Assembly (NCBI GenBank): GCA_041671545.1
Contig: JBAZBI010000001.1
Coordinates: forward strand, 186,001-250,000
DNA length: 64,000 nt
Origin: UBA1563 sp041671545
GTDB lineage: Bacteria; Bacteroidota; Ignavibacteria; Ignavibacteriales; Ignavibacteriaceae
Direction of reading: 5' to 3'
The notes beneath the pieces were generated by a model. That model was not told where the DNA came from, made no database searches, and saw only the letters and a list, made by a program, of their open reading frames with translations. This document shows, piece after piece, positions 51,100-60,427 of this stretch (position 1 is the stretch's first letter; every line of letters starts with the position of its first letter). The position numbers were made by a program, and so were the translations under genes.

Positions 51100-52911
51100 A
51101 TGAATGGAATTCTAAAAATGAAAAAGAATTTTTTGATTTTATTTTTTCTTTTGTTGTGCGGTTCCATCTTACCGCAAGTGAAACATCATGAAAGCTTGAT
51201 AACGGCAAAAGAAATTTCTGAGCACATTTCTTATCTCGCCTCAGATGAAATGAAAGGGAGAGCGAGTGGAAGTAAAGAACTAATAAAAGCCGCTAACTAC
51301 ATAAAAGATGAATTTAAATCATTCGGATTAAAACCGCTTTTCAAAAATTCTTTTTTCCAGGAATATTCATTTACCTCTGATGCTCGAGCTTCCAAAAACA
51401 ACACGCTTGTTTTTAAAGTGAATGGAAAAGAACTAAAGTTAAAATACGGAAAGGATTTCATCACTGCTCCCTTCTCGGGCAATAGTAAATCAAACTCCAA
51501 ATTAGTTTTTGCCGGATACGGGATCTCTGTGCCTAAGTTAAATTATGATGACTATAAAAACCTCGACGTGAATGGGAAAATTGTTGTGGTGATGAGAAAT
51601 AATCCCGAGTACGATAATCCCCATTCACAATTTGATAGATTTTCCAGTTTACGTTCTAAAGCAGCGGTTGCAAAGGAGAAAGGGGCTAAGGCAATTATTT
51701 TTGTAAACGGTCCTCTTCCGGAAGATTCTACAGACGAACTTTTACAATTGAAATATGATAGAGCAGGCGGTATAAAAGATTTTTCGGTTATTCATGTAAA
51801 AAGAAATTTCGTAGATCAACTTTTTAACGCCGAGAATTTGAATTTTTCAGCGTACCAAAAGATGATGAAAGACAGTAACAAAACCGCTTCATTCGAATTT
51901 GCAAAATCTTCCACACAACTTGCTACAGAAATTAAAGAAGTGAAAAAGAAGACTTTAAACGTTTGCGGTTATCTGCAAGGAATTGATCCAAAATTAAAAG
52001 ATGAATACCTAGTTATCGGTGCACATTTCGATCACTTGGGAATGGGAGGTGACGGATCTTTGTACAAAGGAAAAGATGAACAAATCCATAACGGTGCTGA
52101 TGATAACGCTTCCGGTACCGCGGGAGTTCTTGAACTCGCAGAAAAATTCGCTTCAATAAAAGATCAATTAAAACGGAGCATTATTTTTGTCACTTTTTCC
52201 GGTGAAGAATTAGGCCTACTCGGTTCAAATTATTTTGTAAATAATTCACCGGTGCCGGTCGGGAAAATCATCACAATGCTCAATCTTGATATGGTCGGAA
52301 GATTAAATAAGGAGAATATCTTAACAGTTTACGGAACAGGAACTTCATCCGGCTGGAAAAATTTACTCAACGAGAAAAATATTGATTCATTTAAATTAGC
52401 TTTTAATGATGAAGGTTTTGGCCCAAGCGATCAATCATCTTTTTATGGAAAAGCTATGCCCGTCCTTTTCTTTTTTACAGGAGTTCATTCAGATTATCAC
52501 CGCCCCACTGATGATGCTGATTTGATTAACTCAACCGGTGAAGAGAAAATCTTGAATTATGTATTTAATGTAGCATACTCGATTGCCAATCAACCGGAGA
52601 AACCAAATTATATTAACGTTCCAAGAAACGAACAAAGTGCAGGCGGATGGAAAGTCTATGTTGGAACTGTTCCCGATTACTCAAGCAATAGCGAAGGATT
52701 TAAACTTTCTGGTGTTAGTCCCGGAAGCCCCGCAGAGAAAGCCGGATTAAAAGCCAACGATATTATGGTGAAGTTCGGCGGTAAAAAAATAGAAAATATT
52801 TATGATTATGTTTACGCTTTGCAAGATCACGTTCCCGGCGATGTTGTTGAAGTTCAAGTTAAAAGAAATAGTGAACTGATTACGGTTACCGTTACTCTCG
52901 GAGCCAAATAA
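51100..52911 (+). CDS. Secreted M28-family metallopeptidase with PA and PDZ domains
   Basis: The 603-residue protein has a signal peptide; an alternative start at 51118 gives MKKNFLILFFLLLCGSI, the more usual form. A PA-like insert lies at about 120-260. The M28 aminopeptidase zinc sites are all present: GAHFDHLGMGG near 307, NGADDNASG near 332, GEELG with the catalytic Glu near 369, LNLDMVGR and the late His in DYHRPTDD. A C-terminal PDZ domain follows (about 520-600, LSGVSPGSPAEKAGL). It digests extracellular peptides. It follows the TolB-like gene without a gap. Confidence 0.92.
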   Translation: MNGILKMKKNFLILFFLLLCGSILPQVKHHESLITAKEISEHISYLASDEMKGRASGSKELIKAANYIKDEFKSFGLKPLFKNSFFQEYSFTSDARASKNNTLVFKVNGKELKLKYGKDFITAPFSGNSKSNSKLVFAGYGISVPKLNYDDYKNLDVNGKIVVVMRNNPEYDNPHSQFDRFSSLRSKAAVAKEKGAKAIIFVNGPLPEDSTDELLQLKYDRAGGIKDFSVIHVKRNFVDQLFNAENLNFSAYQKMMKDSNKTASFEFAKSSTQLATEIKEVKKKTLNVCGYLQGIDPKLKDEYLVIGAHFDHLGMGGDGSLYKGKDEQIHNGADDNASGTAGVLELAEKFASIKDQLKRSIIFVTFSGEELGLLGSNYFVNNSPVPVGKIITMLNLDMVGRLNKENILTVYGTGTSSGWKNLLNEKNIDSFKLAFNDEGFGPSDQSSFYGKAMPVLFFFTGVHSDYHRPTDDADLINSTGEEKILNYVFNVAYSIANQPEKPNYINVPRNEQSAGGWKVYVGTVPDYSSNSEGFKLSGVSPGSPAEKAGLKANDIMVKFGGKKIENIYDYVYALQDHVPGDVVEVQVKRNSELITVTVTLGAK

Positions 52912-52925
52912 ACTTTTCGTTGAAT

Positions 52926-52972
52926 GAAAGCGAAGTTGAAACACTGTTTCACTTTGCTTTCGTTTTATTATT
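52926..52972 (+). terminator. Hairpin plus T-rich tail after the peptidase gene
   Basis: GAAAGCGAAGTTGAAA (52926-52941) pairs imperfectly with TTTCACTTTGCTTTC (52947-52961), followed by GTTTTATTATT. This location, 15 bases after the M28 stop, suggests a rho-independent terminator of the 50-53 kb operon. Confidence 0.5.
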
Positions 52973-53102
52973 GCACTTCCTTTTTCTTATCTTGATTTAG
53001 CGCAATTCCCATTCATCATCTCAATTATTCCATCCTTTTTCAACCAGGATTTTCTTAATTTCATATTGAAACCGATATTTTTTTACTTTAAATGGTTCAA
53101 TA

Positions 53103-55718
53103 ATGAAAAAACTTTTCATCCTATTTGTTTTCTTCTTCTTCTCAGCACATTCTTTTGCGCAATATGCTTCTATGTGGGACCAAGTGCCTTCAAAAGTAAA
53201 AGAGCGAAAATCTTTTAAACGATTAGAATGGTTTTATCGCCAACGAGCATATCCTTTGGATACAATTCCCCTTACCAAATATTTAAGTGAAAAGGAAAAA
53301 CAAATTTCTCTTGAAAAAACGTCACTCTCAAAATCCACAGCTGCGGTTTCATGGACAGCAATTGGACCAAAATCAATCACTTCGGGCTGGCCATTTATTT
53401 GGGGGAATGTTAGCGGAAGAATACGCGGACTTGCGGTTCATCCTATCGATCCGAATATTGTTTACATCGGCGCAGCAGGCGGTGGAATTTGGAAAACCAC
53501 CAATGGAGGTACTACATGGCAGGACTTATCTTCTCAATTTGAACTATTAACCTTCGGCTCGATCGCAATTGATCCGCAAAATCCCGAAACCGTTTACGCC
53601 GGAACAGGAGAACTTCTTGCCGGATGGGATATGAATACTTACTCCGGTGATGGGATTTATAAATCAACCAATGGCGGAAGTACCTGGACCAAATTAAATC
53701 AAGGAATTGGAAACTCAACTCATGTAGCAGCGATTGCAGTTAGTCCAAGCAACTCCAATATTGTTCTCGCTGCGTTGGCAAGCGGCAATTGGTTCAAAGG
53801 CGATATGGCTAATGAAGGCATTTGGCGCAGTACCGACGCCGGAACAACTTGGACAAGAGTGAAATCATTACAAGATCCAAACGATATTGTTTTCCATCCG
53901 ACTGATCCAAACAGAGTTTATTTTTCTTGTGGCGGAGGTTTTACAACTGCCGGAGTTTATGCATCCACAAATGCTGGAGTAAACTGGGTACAATCCAACT
54001 CGGGATTACCGACAACCTCATCGATTCGTCGCATACAGATCGCCTTAGCTGTATCGGTACCTTCGACTTTATATTCTTACATTTATACCGATCAAACCGA
54101 TTTAACTTCTAAAGCTTATAAATCAACAGATAATGGTTCAACCTGGTCTCAAATTTCATCGGCAAAAAATCTTGGCGGAAGTTATGACGGATCGACATGG
54201 GATGACCAAGGTTGGTATGATCTAACTTTAGCAGTAAAACCTACAGACGCTAACTATGTTCTGTTCGGAAATATGGAACTGCACAAAACTACAAACGGAT
54301 CAGCAATAAATGTTGTTAGAAACGTTAATGGTCCAATGAGCGGAACAACTGCATGGGACAGCCCGATGCATGTTGATTACCATAAAATAGTTTTCGCTCC
54401 TTCGAATAGTAATTATGTTTATGTAGGATGCGACGGCGGAATTTACAAATCAACTAACGGCGGAACTTCCTGGTCATCTGTAAATAATTTAATCTCCACA
54501 CTTCAGTTTTACCGATTGGCTTCTCATCCAACGAATGAAAGCATTCTTCTCGGCGGCGCACAAGATAACGGAGTATTCAGAACAACAAATAAAGGAAGTT
54601 CGAGTTGGAGTTTTGTCAGTACTGGCGATGGCATGGAATGTTTTTATGATTACACAAATCCCAACATCGTTTATTACAGCACACAACAAGGAAGTCTGAA
54701 TAAATCAACCGATGGCGGAGTAAATAACTGGTCGGATGTTTCTCCGACATGGGATGTAGCTTCAGCATGGACAACTCCCTTTGCTATGCATGTAACCGAT
54801 CATACGATTCTTTACACTGCTTCAAACAGTTTTTGGAAATCCACAAATTCAGGATCATCATGGACGAACATTTCTCCCGATGCAGCTTCAGAAACAATTG
54901 TTTCATTCGATCAAAGCAAAGTAAATACTAATAATTTTATTTTTGTCGCAGGTGAATATTCAAAAACTCCGGAATTAAAAGTTTCAACCAACGGAGGAAT
55001 TAACTGGATAGACCGCACTTCAAAAATTCCAACTCCTAATAATTATATAGCAAGAGTTATAACTGATCCGGTTGATGCAAACACAATGTATTTTGTCCGA
55101 TCAGGATTTGGAGCAGGAAAGGTTTTCCGCTCAACTGATCTTGGAAACAGTTGGACAAATATTAGCGGCGACTTGCCGGATGTACCTTGCAGCGATCTCT
55201 TCATTGATCCGGTAAATAAAGCTTACATGTATGTTGCAAATGATTTTGGAGTCTATTATACCGCTAACAGCGGGACAAGTTGGAGTAGATTGGGCAACGG
55301 AATGCCTTACGTTCCGGTTTTGGATTTCAGCTACTTTAATAACGGAACAAAAAGATTACTCCGTGCAGCAACCCACGGAAGATCAGCATTTGAAATTAAT
55401 TTAAATGATATTCTCACTGCAATTTCAATAGAAGAAAATTCACCATTAGCACCAACACAATTTTCTCTCGAACAGAATTATCCGAATCCGTTTAATCCGG
55501 CAACGATAATTAAGTTTTCAGTTCCGCAAAAAAGTTTTGTCTCGCTAAGAGTATTTGATGTATTGGGAAAGGAAGTCCAAACATTAGTAAATGAAGAAAA
55601 GTCTGAAGGAACTTATGAAGTTACATTTGATGCAACAAAATTACCTTCTGGTGTTTACTTCTACACGATGCAAACGAATAATTTTCTTTCGACAAAAAAA
55701 TTAGTTGTCTTGAAATAG
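53103..55718 (+). CDS. Secreted sortilin/BNR-type beta-propeller protein with T9SS sorting domain
   Basis: The 871-residue protein has a signal peptide (LFVFFFFSAHSFAQ). Its middle 700 residues contain many Asp-box-like BNR repeats: GIWKTTNGGTTW, GIYKSTNGGSTW, GIWRSTDAGTTW. They build one or two large propellers like those of sialidases and GH74 xyloglucanases. A T9SS sorting domain with NYPNPFNPAT ends the protein. Catalytic residues of sialidases are not evident, so binding or surface adhesion is as likely as hydrolysis. The next gene starts 14 bases downstream and encodes a related protein. Confidence 0.82.
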   Translation: MKKLFILFVFFFFSAHSFAQYASMWDQVPSKVKERKSFKRLEWFYRQRAYPLDTIPLTKYLSEKEKQISLEKTSLSKSTAAVSWTAIGPKSITSGWPFIWGNVSGRIRGLAVHPIDPNIVYIGAAGGGIWKTTNGGTTWQDLSSQFELLTFGSIAIDPQNPETVYAGTGELLAGWDMNTYSGDGIYKSTNGGSTWTKLNQGIGNSTHVAAIAVSPSNSNIVLAALASGNWFKGDMANEGIWRSTDAGTTWTRVKSLQDPNDIVFHPTDPNRVYFSCGGGFTTAGVYASTNAGVNWVQSNSGLPTTSSIRRIQIALAVSVPSTLYSYIYTDQTDLTSKAYKSTDNGSTWSQISSAKNLGGSYDGSTWDDQGWYDLTLAVKPTDANYVLFGNMELHKTTNGSAINVVRNVNGPMSGTTAWDSPMHVDYHKIVFAPSNSNYVYVGCDGGIYKSTNGGTSWSSVNNLISTLQFYRLASHPTNESILLGGAQDNGVFRTTNKGSSSWSFVSTGDGMECFYDYTNPNIVYYSTQQGSLNKSTDGGVNNWSDVSPTWDVASAWTTPFAMHVTDHTILYTASNSFWKSTNSGSSWTNISPDAASETIVSFDQSKVNTNNFIFVAGEYSKTPELKVSTNGGINWIDRTSKIPTPNNYIARVITDPVDANTMYFVRSGFGAGKVFRSTDLGNSWTNISGDLPDVPCSDLFIDPVNKAYMYVANDFGVYYTANSGTSWSRLGNGMPYVPVLDFSYFNNGTKRLLRAATHGRSAFEINLNDILTAISIEENSPLAPTQFSLEQNYPNPFNPATIIKFSVPQKSFVSLRVFDVLGKEVQTLVNEEKSEGTYEVTFDATKLPSGVYFYTMQTNNFLSTKKLVVLK

Positions 55719-55732
55719 GAGATGATAAAGAT

Positions 55733-57358
55733 ATGAATAAGATAAAACACGAAAACAAAGTATCACAAAACGTTGAAAACTTTATAAGCTTAAAAAGAAT
55801 GATTTTGTTCTCACTTCTTCTTTCCTTCTCACTATCGGCTCAATTCAAAAATATTCGTGTTGATGCCGCAAGTACGACTGACGCAGAAGAAGTTACGATA
55901 GCGATTAACCCAAAGAATCCCGCGCAAGTTGCAGCGGGTGCAAATATCAGTTATCATTTCTATTCGTCTGATTCCGCTTTAACCTGGACGCAAAAATCTC
56001 TAACTTCTACTCTTGGGGTTTGGGGCGATCCATGTGTTATTTACGATGGATTAGGAAATTTATATTTCGCTCATCTTTCTTATCCAGGTTATGTTACGGC
56101 AAATTGGATAGACAGAATTGTAGTGCAAAAATCTACCGACAACGGAAAAACGTGGAATGACGGAAAGGGAATTTTTTATAATCCGCCTAAACAACAAGAT
56201 AAAGAATGGCTTGCCGTTGATCTTCATTCTCAATACAAAAATAATCTTTACGCAAGCTGGACGGAATTTGATAAATACGGCTCAACTGCAAAGTATGACA
56301 GCACGAGAATTCTTTTTTCACGCTCTACCGACCAGGGAAGTTCTTGGTCAACAGCTGTAAAAGTTAGTGACAAAGGTGGCAACTGCATCGATGAAGATAA
56401 TACCGTTGAAGGCGCTGTTCCCGCTGTTGGACCAAATGGTGAAGTTTATACGGCATGGTCGGGTCCGCTTGGAATTATGTTTGATAAATCACTTGACGGC
56501 GGATTAACATTTGGAAAAGACAATTATGTTACTTCGCAACCGGGTGGTTGGGATTTTATGGTTCCGGGTATTTATCGCGTTAACGGTTTACCGATAACGT
56601 TATGCGATACCAGTTCATCTTCAACACGCGGAAATATTTACGTCTGTTGGGGAGACCAAAGAAACGGAACAGATAATTCGGATGTTTATGTAATAAAATC
56701 AACCGACGGCGGAAGTAGTTGGGGAGATGTTGTCCGTGTGAATAATGATAACACTACGCGGCATCAATTCTTTCCGTGGATGACGATTGACCAAACGACG
56801 GGAACTCTTTACGCGGTTTTTTATGATAGAAGAAATACTACCGGTTATGCAACGGATGTTTATCTTGCAAAATCTACAAACGGTGGTGAGAGTTTTGAGA
56901 ATTATAAAATAAGCGAATCCTCTTTTACTCCAACTGCGGGTGTGTTCTTTGGAGATTACACAAACATTTCAGCGTTCAATAAAAAAGTATATCCAATCTG
57001 GATGAGACTTAACAGCGGAAAACTTAGCGTTTACACCGCTTTAATAACCGACACATTGAGTGTGGTGGATGTTAAGGATGAAGTTGCAAAAGTCTATGAT
57101 TTTCAATTGTACCAAAATTTCCCAAACCCTTTTAATCCAACAACATCAATTCTTTATAATTTAAAAGAAGAAAGTTTTGTTACGCTAAAAGTTTATGATG
57201 TGCTTGGAAAAGAAGTTGAAGTTTTGGTAAACGAAAATAAATCCGCCGGACAGCATGAAATATTTTTTAACGCAAAGAACTTGGCTTCGGGAATTTATTT
57301 CTATGGTTTAACTGCGGGAAAAATTCATGAGATGAAGAAGATGATTGTGGTAAAGTAA
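55733..57358 (+). CDS. Secreted sialidase-like BNR-repeat protein with T9SS sorting domain
   Basis: The 541-residue protein has Asp-box repeats (IVVQKSTDNGKTW, ILFSRSTDQGSSW, YVIKSTDGGSSW, YLAKSTNGGESF) of the six-bladed sialidase propeller type. A T9SS sorting domain with NFPNPFNPTT follows. ATG 55733 has AGGAG upstream and gives a long polar N-region before the signal (MILFSLLLSFSLSAQ); ATG 55799 would give a standard one. The usual sialidase arginine triad cannot be assigned with confidence, so substrate is uncertain. Same direction and probably the same transcript as the larger propeller gene. Confidence 0.8.
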   Translation: MNKIKHENKVSQNVENFISLKRMILFSLLLSFSLSAQFKNIRVDAASTTDAEEVTIAINPKNPAQVAAGANISYHFYSSDSALTWTQKSLTSTLGVWGDPCVIYDGLGNLYFAHLSYPGYVTANWIDRIVVQKSTDNGKTWNDGKGIFYNPPKQQDKEWLAVDLHSQYKNNLYASWTEFDKYGSTAKYDSTRILFSRSTDQGSSWSTAVKVSDKGGNCIDEDNTVEGAVPAVGPNGEVYTAWSGPLGIMFDKSLDGGLTFGKDNYVTSQPGGWDFMVPGIYRVNGLPITLCDTSSSSTRGNIYVCWGDQRNGTDNSDVYVIKSTDGGSSWGDVVRVNNDNTTRHQFFPWMTIDQTTGTLYAVFYDRRNTTGYATDVYLAKSTNGGESFENYKISESSFTPTAGVFFGDYTNISAFNKKVYPIWMRLNSGKLSVYTALITDTLSVVDVKDEVAKVYDFQLYQNFPNPFNPTTSILYNLKEESFVTLKVYDVLGKEVEVLVNENKSAGQHEIFFNAKNLASGIYFYGLTAGKIHEMKKMIVVK

Positions 57359-57437
57359 GATGGTAAATGAAAAGAGCGCTCGTTTAATTTAAGATTATCA
57401 CTAACGGGATAGGAATTTCGGATGGAGGTAATTTATA

Positions 57438-57469
57438 CTTGACACACATTTGGGGAAAGAGTAAGTTTG
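57438..57469 (+). promoter_or_regulatory. Possible Bacteroidota-type promoter before the heptad-repeat gene
   Basis: CTTG (57438-57441) and TAAGTTTG (57462-57469), 20 bases apart, resemble the TTTG / TAnnTTTG promoter of Bacteroidota. The AGGAGG ribosome site begins 12 bases after it, which would give a very short leader. Only the pattern supports this. Confidence 0.3.
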
Positions 57470-57491
57470 CAATAAGAAACAGGAGGTTCTT

Positions 57492-57971
57492 TTGTCGGAA
57501 GGCTCTTCGGAGCGGAAATCGTTTGAACATAAAAAATACGAAATGAGTTTTACTCATTACGGGATAACTCTGACCTTTTATTACTACACCAATTTTTTAA
57601 CACTCATCTCAGCCAAAAAGAAACAGTTCGCCGGTGCATTGAACCGAGTCTCCGTTATTACCGGTGAGTTCGTTGTGACCGTGGAAAGGTTCTCCAGCCG
57701 AACCGAAGGTTTCCCCGTGCGAAAAAATAATTTCTCCAAACGAAAAAATGTCTTCTCCAAGGTTTGGGTTGGGTTAGGCGTGGTGAAGGAGAACTTCTCC
57801 AAGACAAAGGATGGTATCGGCAGAGTGAAAAACAACTTCTCCAGAGGGAAAAACGATTTCTCCGTTACGAAAAATGACTTCTCCGGGGTTGCGAATGACT
57901 TCTCCGGGGTAAAAAATGGTTTCTCCGACGGGATGACTGACTTCTCCGAGAAGAAAAATGGCTTTTTTTGA
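57492..57971 (+). CDS. Heptad-repeat protein with Phe at every seventh residue
   Basis: This is a 159-residue protein with TTG start and a perfect AGGAGG six bases upstream, so it is likely a true gene despite its repeats. Residues 1-44 are non-repetitive with a short aromatic hydrophobic part (TLTFYYYTNFLTLI). From about residue 45 to the end it is about 16 consecutive 7-residue units such as SKRKNVF, SVTKNDF, SGVANDF, SGVKNGF. Ser or Gly is usual at position 1 and Phe at position 7, encoded by 21-bp DNA repeats (ACTTCTCCGGGGT core). The later units are most alike. No known domain; it is not a leucine coiled coil. The structure and job are unknown. Confidence 0.65.
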   Translation: MSEGSSERKSFEHKKYEMSFTHYGITLTFYYYTNFLTLISAKKKQFAGALNRVSVITGEFVVTVERFSSRTEGFPVRKNNFSKRKNVFSKVWVGLGVVKENFSKTKDGIGRVKNNFSRGKNDFSVTKNDFSGVANDFSGVKNGFSDGMTDFSEKKNGFF

Positions 57972-57998
57972 TAAAAACGTAACATTCATGGAAATATC

Positions 57999-58085
57999 TT
58001 CCGTTAGAGAATATATCGTCCCTAACGGGACTGAGAAATAACTATGAATAATAACTACCAATATTAAATTCCTACGGAATTATAG
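57999..58085. repeat. REP-like palindromic segment
   Basis: CCGTTAG (58001-58007) pairs with CTAACGG (58022-58028), and within it TCCCTAACGGGA forms a smaller stem with TAAC loop. CCTACGGAATTATAGTA follows. The arrangement (GAGAATATATCG, CCCTAACGGG) is that of dispersed REP-like elements between genes in Bacteroidota-like genomes. No gene lies in 57972-58218. Confidence 0.5.
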
Positions 58086-58218
58086 TATGACTTATAAAAC
58101 AGAAAGAAAAAGAATTATTCAGGGAAAGAATGAAAAGAAAGAAGGAATTTTTACGGAGGGGCACCCGATTTAGCCCTAAAAAATAACTTAATTTCTACAT
58201 TATATAAAGGATTCTTTT

Positions 58219-58920
58219 ATGGCAAATTCAACAAACTATCTTTTACAAGATAGTGAAGCGGCGTTAGTTTCGGTTAACGCAAACAGGGCTGCATTAACGG
58301 CAAAGGGATTTTCCGATGCGGCTTTTAACGAATTGGTTGACGCAAGAAACGGATTGAAGAGTACGGAGCTTGCTCAACAAAAAGCGGTTAAGTTAGTTGA
58401 GGGGAAAACCGCCGAGCAAAATGAGGTAATGACAGGTATTACGGAGTTGATAAGGAAAGTCCGGAATGCCGCGAGAAGTGCGTATGAAAATAATCCGCAA
58501 AAGTTAAGTCAATTTAAGATCGGCGAGAAGATACCGGATACGGTAAAAAAACTGCGAACTACTTGCGAGTTTATTGCAAGCGTGGTTGATGAGAAGAAAG
58601 CCGATTTACTGCAAAGCGGTTTGGTACAGGATGATGTTGATGAGTTGAACACAGCTTCCGACAGATTGGCTGCCACGGATGCGGCGCAAGAGGCTGCAAA
58701 GAAAACTCAGGTAAGCGCAACTTTGGGCAGGGATGCGGCGGAAAAATTGTTGAAGAATAAACTGACGAAAATGAGGAATTTTGTGAAAGCGGCTTTTGCA
58801 AGTAAACCGGAATTGCTTGTGCAGTTTACTCCGATACCGAAAGGACGCGGCGGAAAAGGGAAACCGGGAAATGACGAGAGCATTCCCCCGCCAGATACGC
58901 CGACGCCACCGACAGGGTAA
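58219..58920 (+). CDS. Helical protein made of two repeated halves
   Basis: This is a 233-residue, Ala/Lys/Glu-rich soluble protein with AAAGGA seven bases before ATG. Residues about 8-103 and 110-205 are copies of one four-helix-like unit. DSEAALVSVNANRAALTAKGF aligns with EFIASVVDEKKADLLQSGLV, and later VRNAARSAYENNPQKLSQF aligns with MRNFVKAAFASKPELLVQF. The last 30 residues are a Gly/Pro/Thr-rich flexible tail. No family recognised. It lies between the heptad-repeat gene and the Shedu gene and may belong to the same accessory region. Confidence 0.7.
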   Translation: MANSTNYLLQDSEAALVSVNANRAALTAKGFSDAAFNELVDARNGLKSTELAQQKAVKLVEGKTAEQNEVMTGITELIRKVRNAARSAYENNPQKLSQFKIGEKIPDTVKKLRTTCEFIASVVDEKKADLLQSGLVQDDVDELNTASDRLAATDAAQEAAKKTQVSATLGRDAAEKLLKNKLTKMRNFVKAAFASKPELLVQFTPIPKGRGGKGKPGNDESIPPPDTPTPPTG

Positions 58921-58944
58921 ATAGAGAGTAGAGTTATGCCAAGA

Positions 58945-58972
58945 GTAGAGACTTGCCGTGGCAAGTCTCTAC
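58945..58972. repeat. Perfect 13-bp inverted repeat (GTAGAGACTTGCC)
   Basis: The 28-bp palindrome GTAGAGACTTGCC-GT-GGCAAGTCTCTAC sits 24 bases after the helical-protein stop. Palindromes starting GTAGAGAC are a known dispersed type in several phyla, and this one has no T run, so it is more likely a repeat element than a terminator. The rest of 58973-59227 shows no gene. Confidence 0.7.
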
Positions 58973-59227
58973 ATTAAAAATAATTGTTTGGTTTGCAGGG
59001 TTGGGATGAAACGGAGAATAATTAAAATGTTTTTTATTTGAATAAGGGTGCATTTTCAATATTTTAATAAGGCTTTGTTGGAGAACATTCCGACAGAAAC
59101 ATAAGTGGGGAAGTAAATGAAAGTGATGAAAAAGAAATAAACGTTCATGATGTGTCAAGTTTGTACAATTTGTCATGCTAGTAATGATAATATTTCGGTA
59201 GGTGCATCTAAAAGTTAGGAAGTGATT

Positions 59228-60427
59228 ATGGAAGAATATGAAATATTCCAAAATAAAAGAACCGATAAAGTTTACCTAAGTAAATTAATTGAGGTCCAAA
59301 CGAGACAAATCGATAATGGAGAAATTCAAGAGATTACTAGACCATTACGTATATTATCGAAAATTATTGATGTACACGAAAATCACAAATTTATTAAAGA
59401 TGGAAAAGAAATTTCTTTAAGAATTACACCTGGTGAAAGACAAGAAATAAAAGCAAAATTTTATGAAGATACTCGAGGTGTCTCTACTTTACAAATTCAA
59501 AAATACTCTGTCCAAAGTGGTAGCCCCCATAACACATATTTTACTTTTACCGGTCTGGAAATCGAAAAATTATATTATTTTGTTAAAAATATTGCATTAC
59601 TACCAATAAAAGATGAAAATAAAGCGAGATTTGATGATAAATTTTTAGAAGAGATAATCCTTACAAAAGAACAAGCTCTAAAAATTATTTCTGAACACCC
59701 AGAAATAATTAAAGAGATAATTGAGAATGAAATCACTAAAAAAGATATTGTTAATCTCGGGTACAGGAAAAAACAATTAATTATTTTTGAAAAGTTACTA
59801 CATGATGAAGACTATTTTCTACTGTCAAAAGATGAGTTAGGACCAAATAAAAGAAATGAGGACGTTTGGCAGGAATTTTTTGAAAGGAATACTTGGATTC
59901 TAGGTTATGGTTTGGACTTTGTGATTAATTCTCCTTTAGAAGATAAAAAACTTGAACAAGTTGTAAGTGGCCACTCATTTAACTCAAGTGGAAAAAGAAT
60001 TGACGCACTATTAAAAAGGAAAGGTTTAATAAATTCACTTTGTTTTGTTGAAATCAAAACTCAAAGAACCCCATTATTAAAACAGATTAAGAGAGGTTAT
60101 CGACCAGAAAGTTGGTCTGCCTCTGATGATTTGGCTGGTGGTATAGTACAAGTCCAAAAAACTGTTCAAAAATCGATCAAAGGAATAAATACAAAAATCC
60201 AAATTAAAAATGAAATGGGTGATTTGACTGGTGAAGAATTATTTTTATATCAGCCCAAATCATTTTTAATTATTGGAATGTTAGATGAGTTTAATGGAGA
60301 ATTTGGTATTAACGAAGATAAGTTTTCCTCATTTGAATTGTTTAGACGTAATACTCTTAATCCTGAGATTCTAACTTTTGATGAATTATTTGAGAGAGCT
60401 AAGTATATTGTAAAATCAAGCATTTAA
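59228..60427 (+). CDS. sduA: Shedu-family (DUF4263) anti-phage nuclease
   Basis: This is a 399-residue protein from ATG 59228 (AGGAAG upstream; an in-frame GTG two codons earlier is less likely). The C-terminal 190 residues are the DUF4263 (SduA) domain: EDVWQEFFERNTWILGYGLDF, then a PD-(D/E)xK nuclease core with D259 in KRIDALLKR and E275-x-K277 in FVEIKTQ, then YRPESWSASDDLAGGIVQVQK. Shedu is a single-gene anti-phage system in which the nuclease domain cuts DNA; the N-terminal 200 residues are a variable sensing region. All nuclease residues are present. The DNA here is more AT-rich than the surrounding core genes. Confidence 0.87.
   Translation: MEEYEIFQNKRTDKVYLSKLIEVQTRQIDNGEIQEITRPLRILSKIIDVHENHKFIKDGKEISLRITPGERQEIKAKFYEDTRGVSTLQIQKYSVQSGSPHNTYFTFTGLEIEKLYYFVKNIALLPIKDENKARFDDKFLEEIILTKEQALKIISEHPEIIKEIIENEITKKDIVNLGYRKKQLIIFEKLLHDEDYFLLSKDELGPNKRNEDVWQEFFERNTWILGYGLDFVINSPLEDKKLEQVVSGHSFNSSGKRIDALLKRKGLINSLCFVEIKTQRTPLLKQIKRGYRPESWSASDDLAGGIVQVQKTVQKSIKGINTKIQIKNEMGDLTGEELFLYQPKSFLIIGMLDEFNGEFGINEDKFSSFELFRRNTLNPEILTFDELFERAKYIVKSSI

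Noticed and set aside
57584..58061. Minus-strand open frames of 133 and 95 residues over the heptad-repeat gene
   Set aside because: They are mirror readings of the 21-bp periodic DNA; only the plus strand has a strong ribosome site and a non-repetitive N-terminus.
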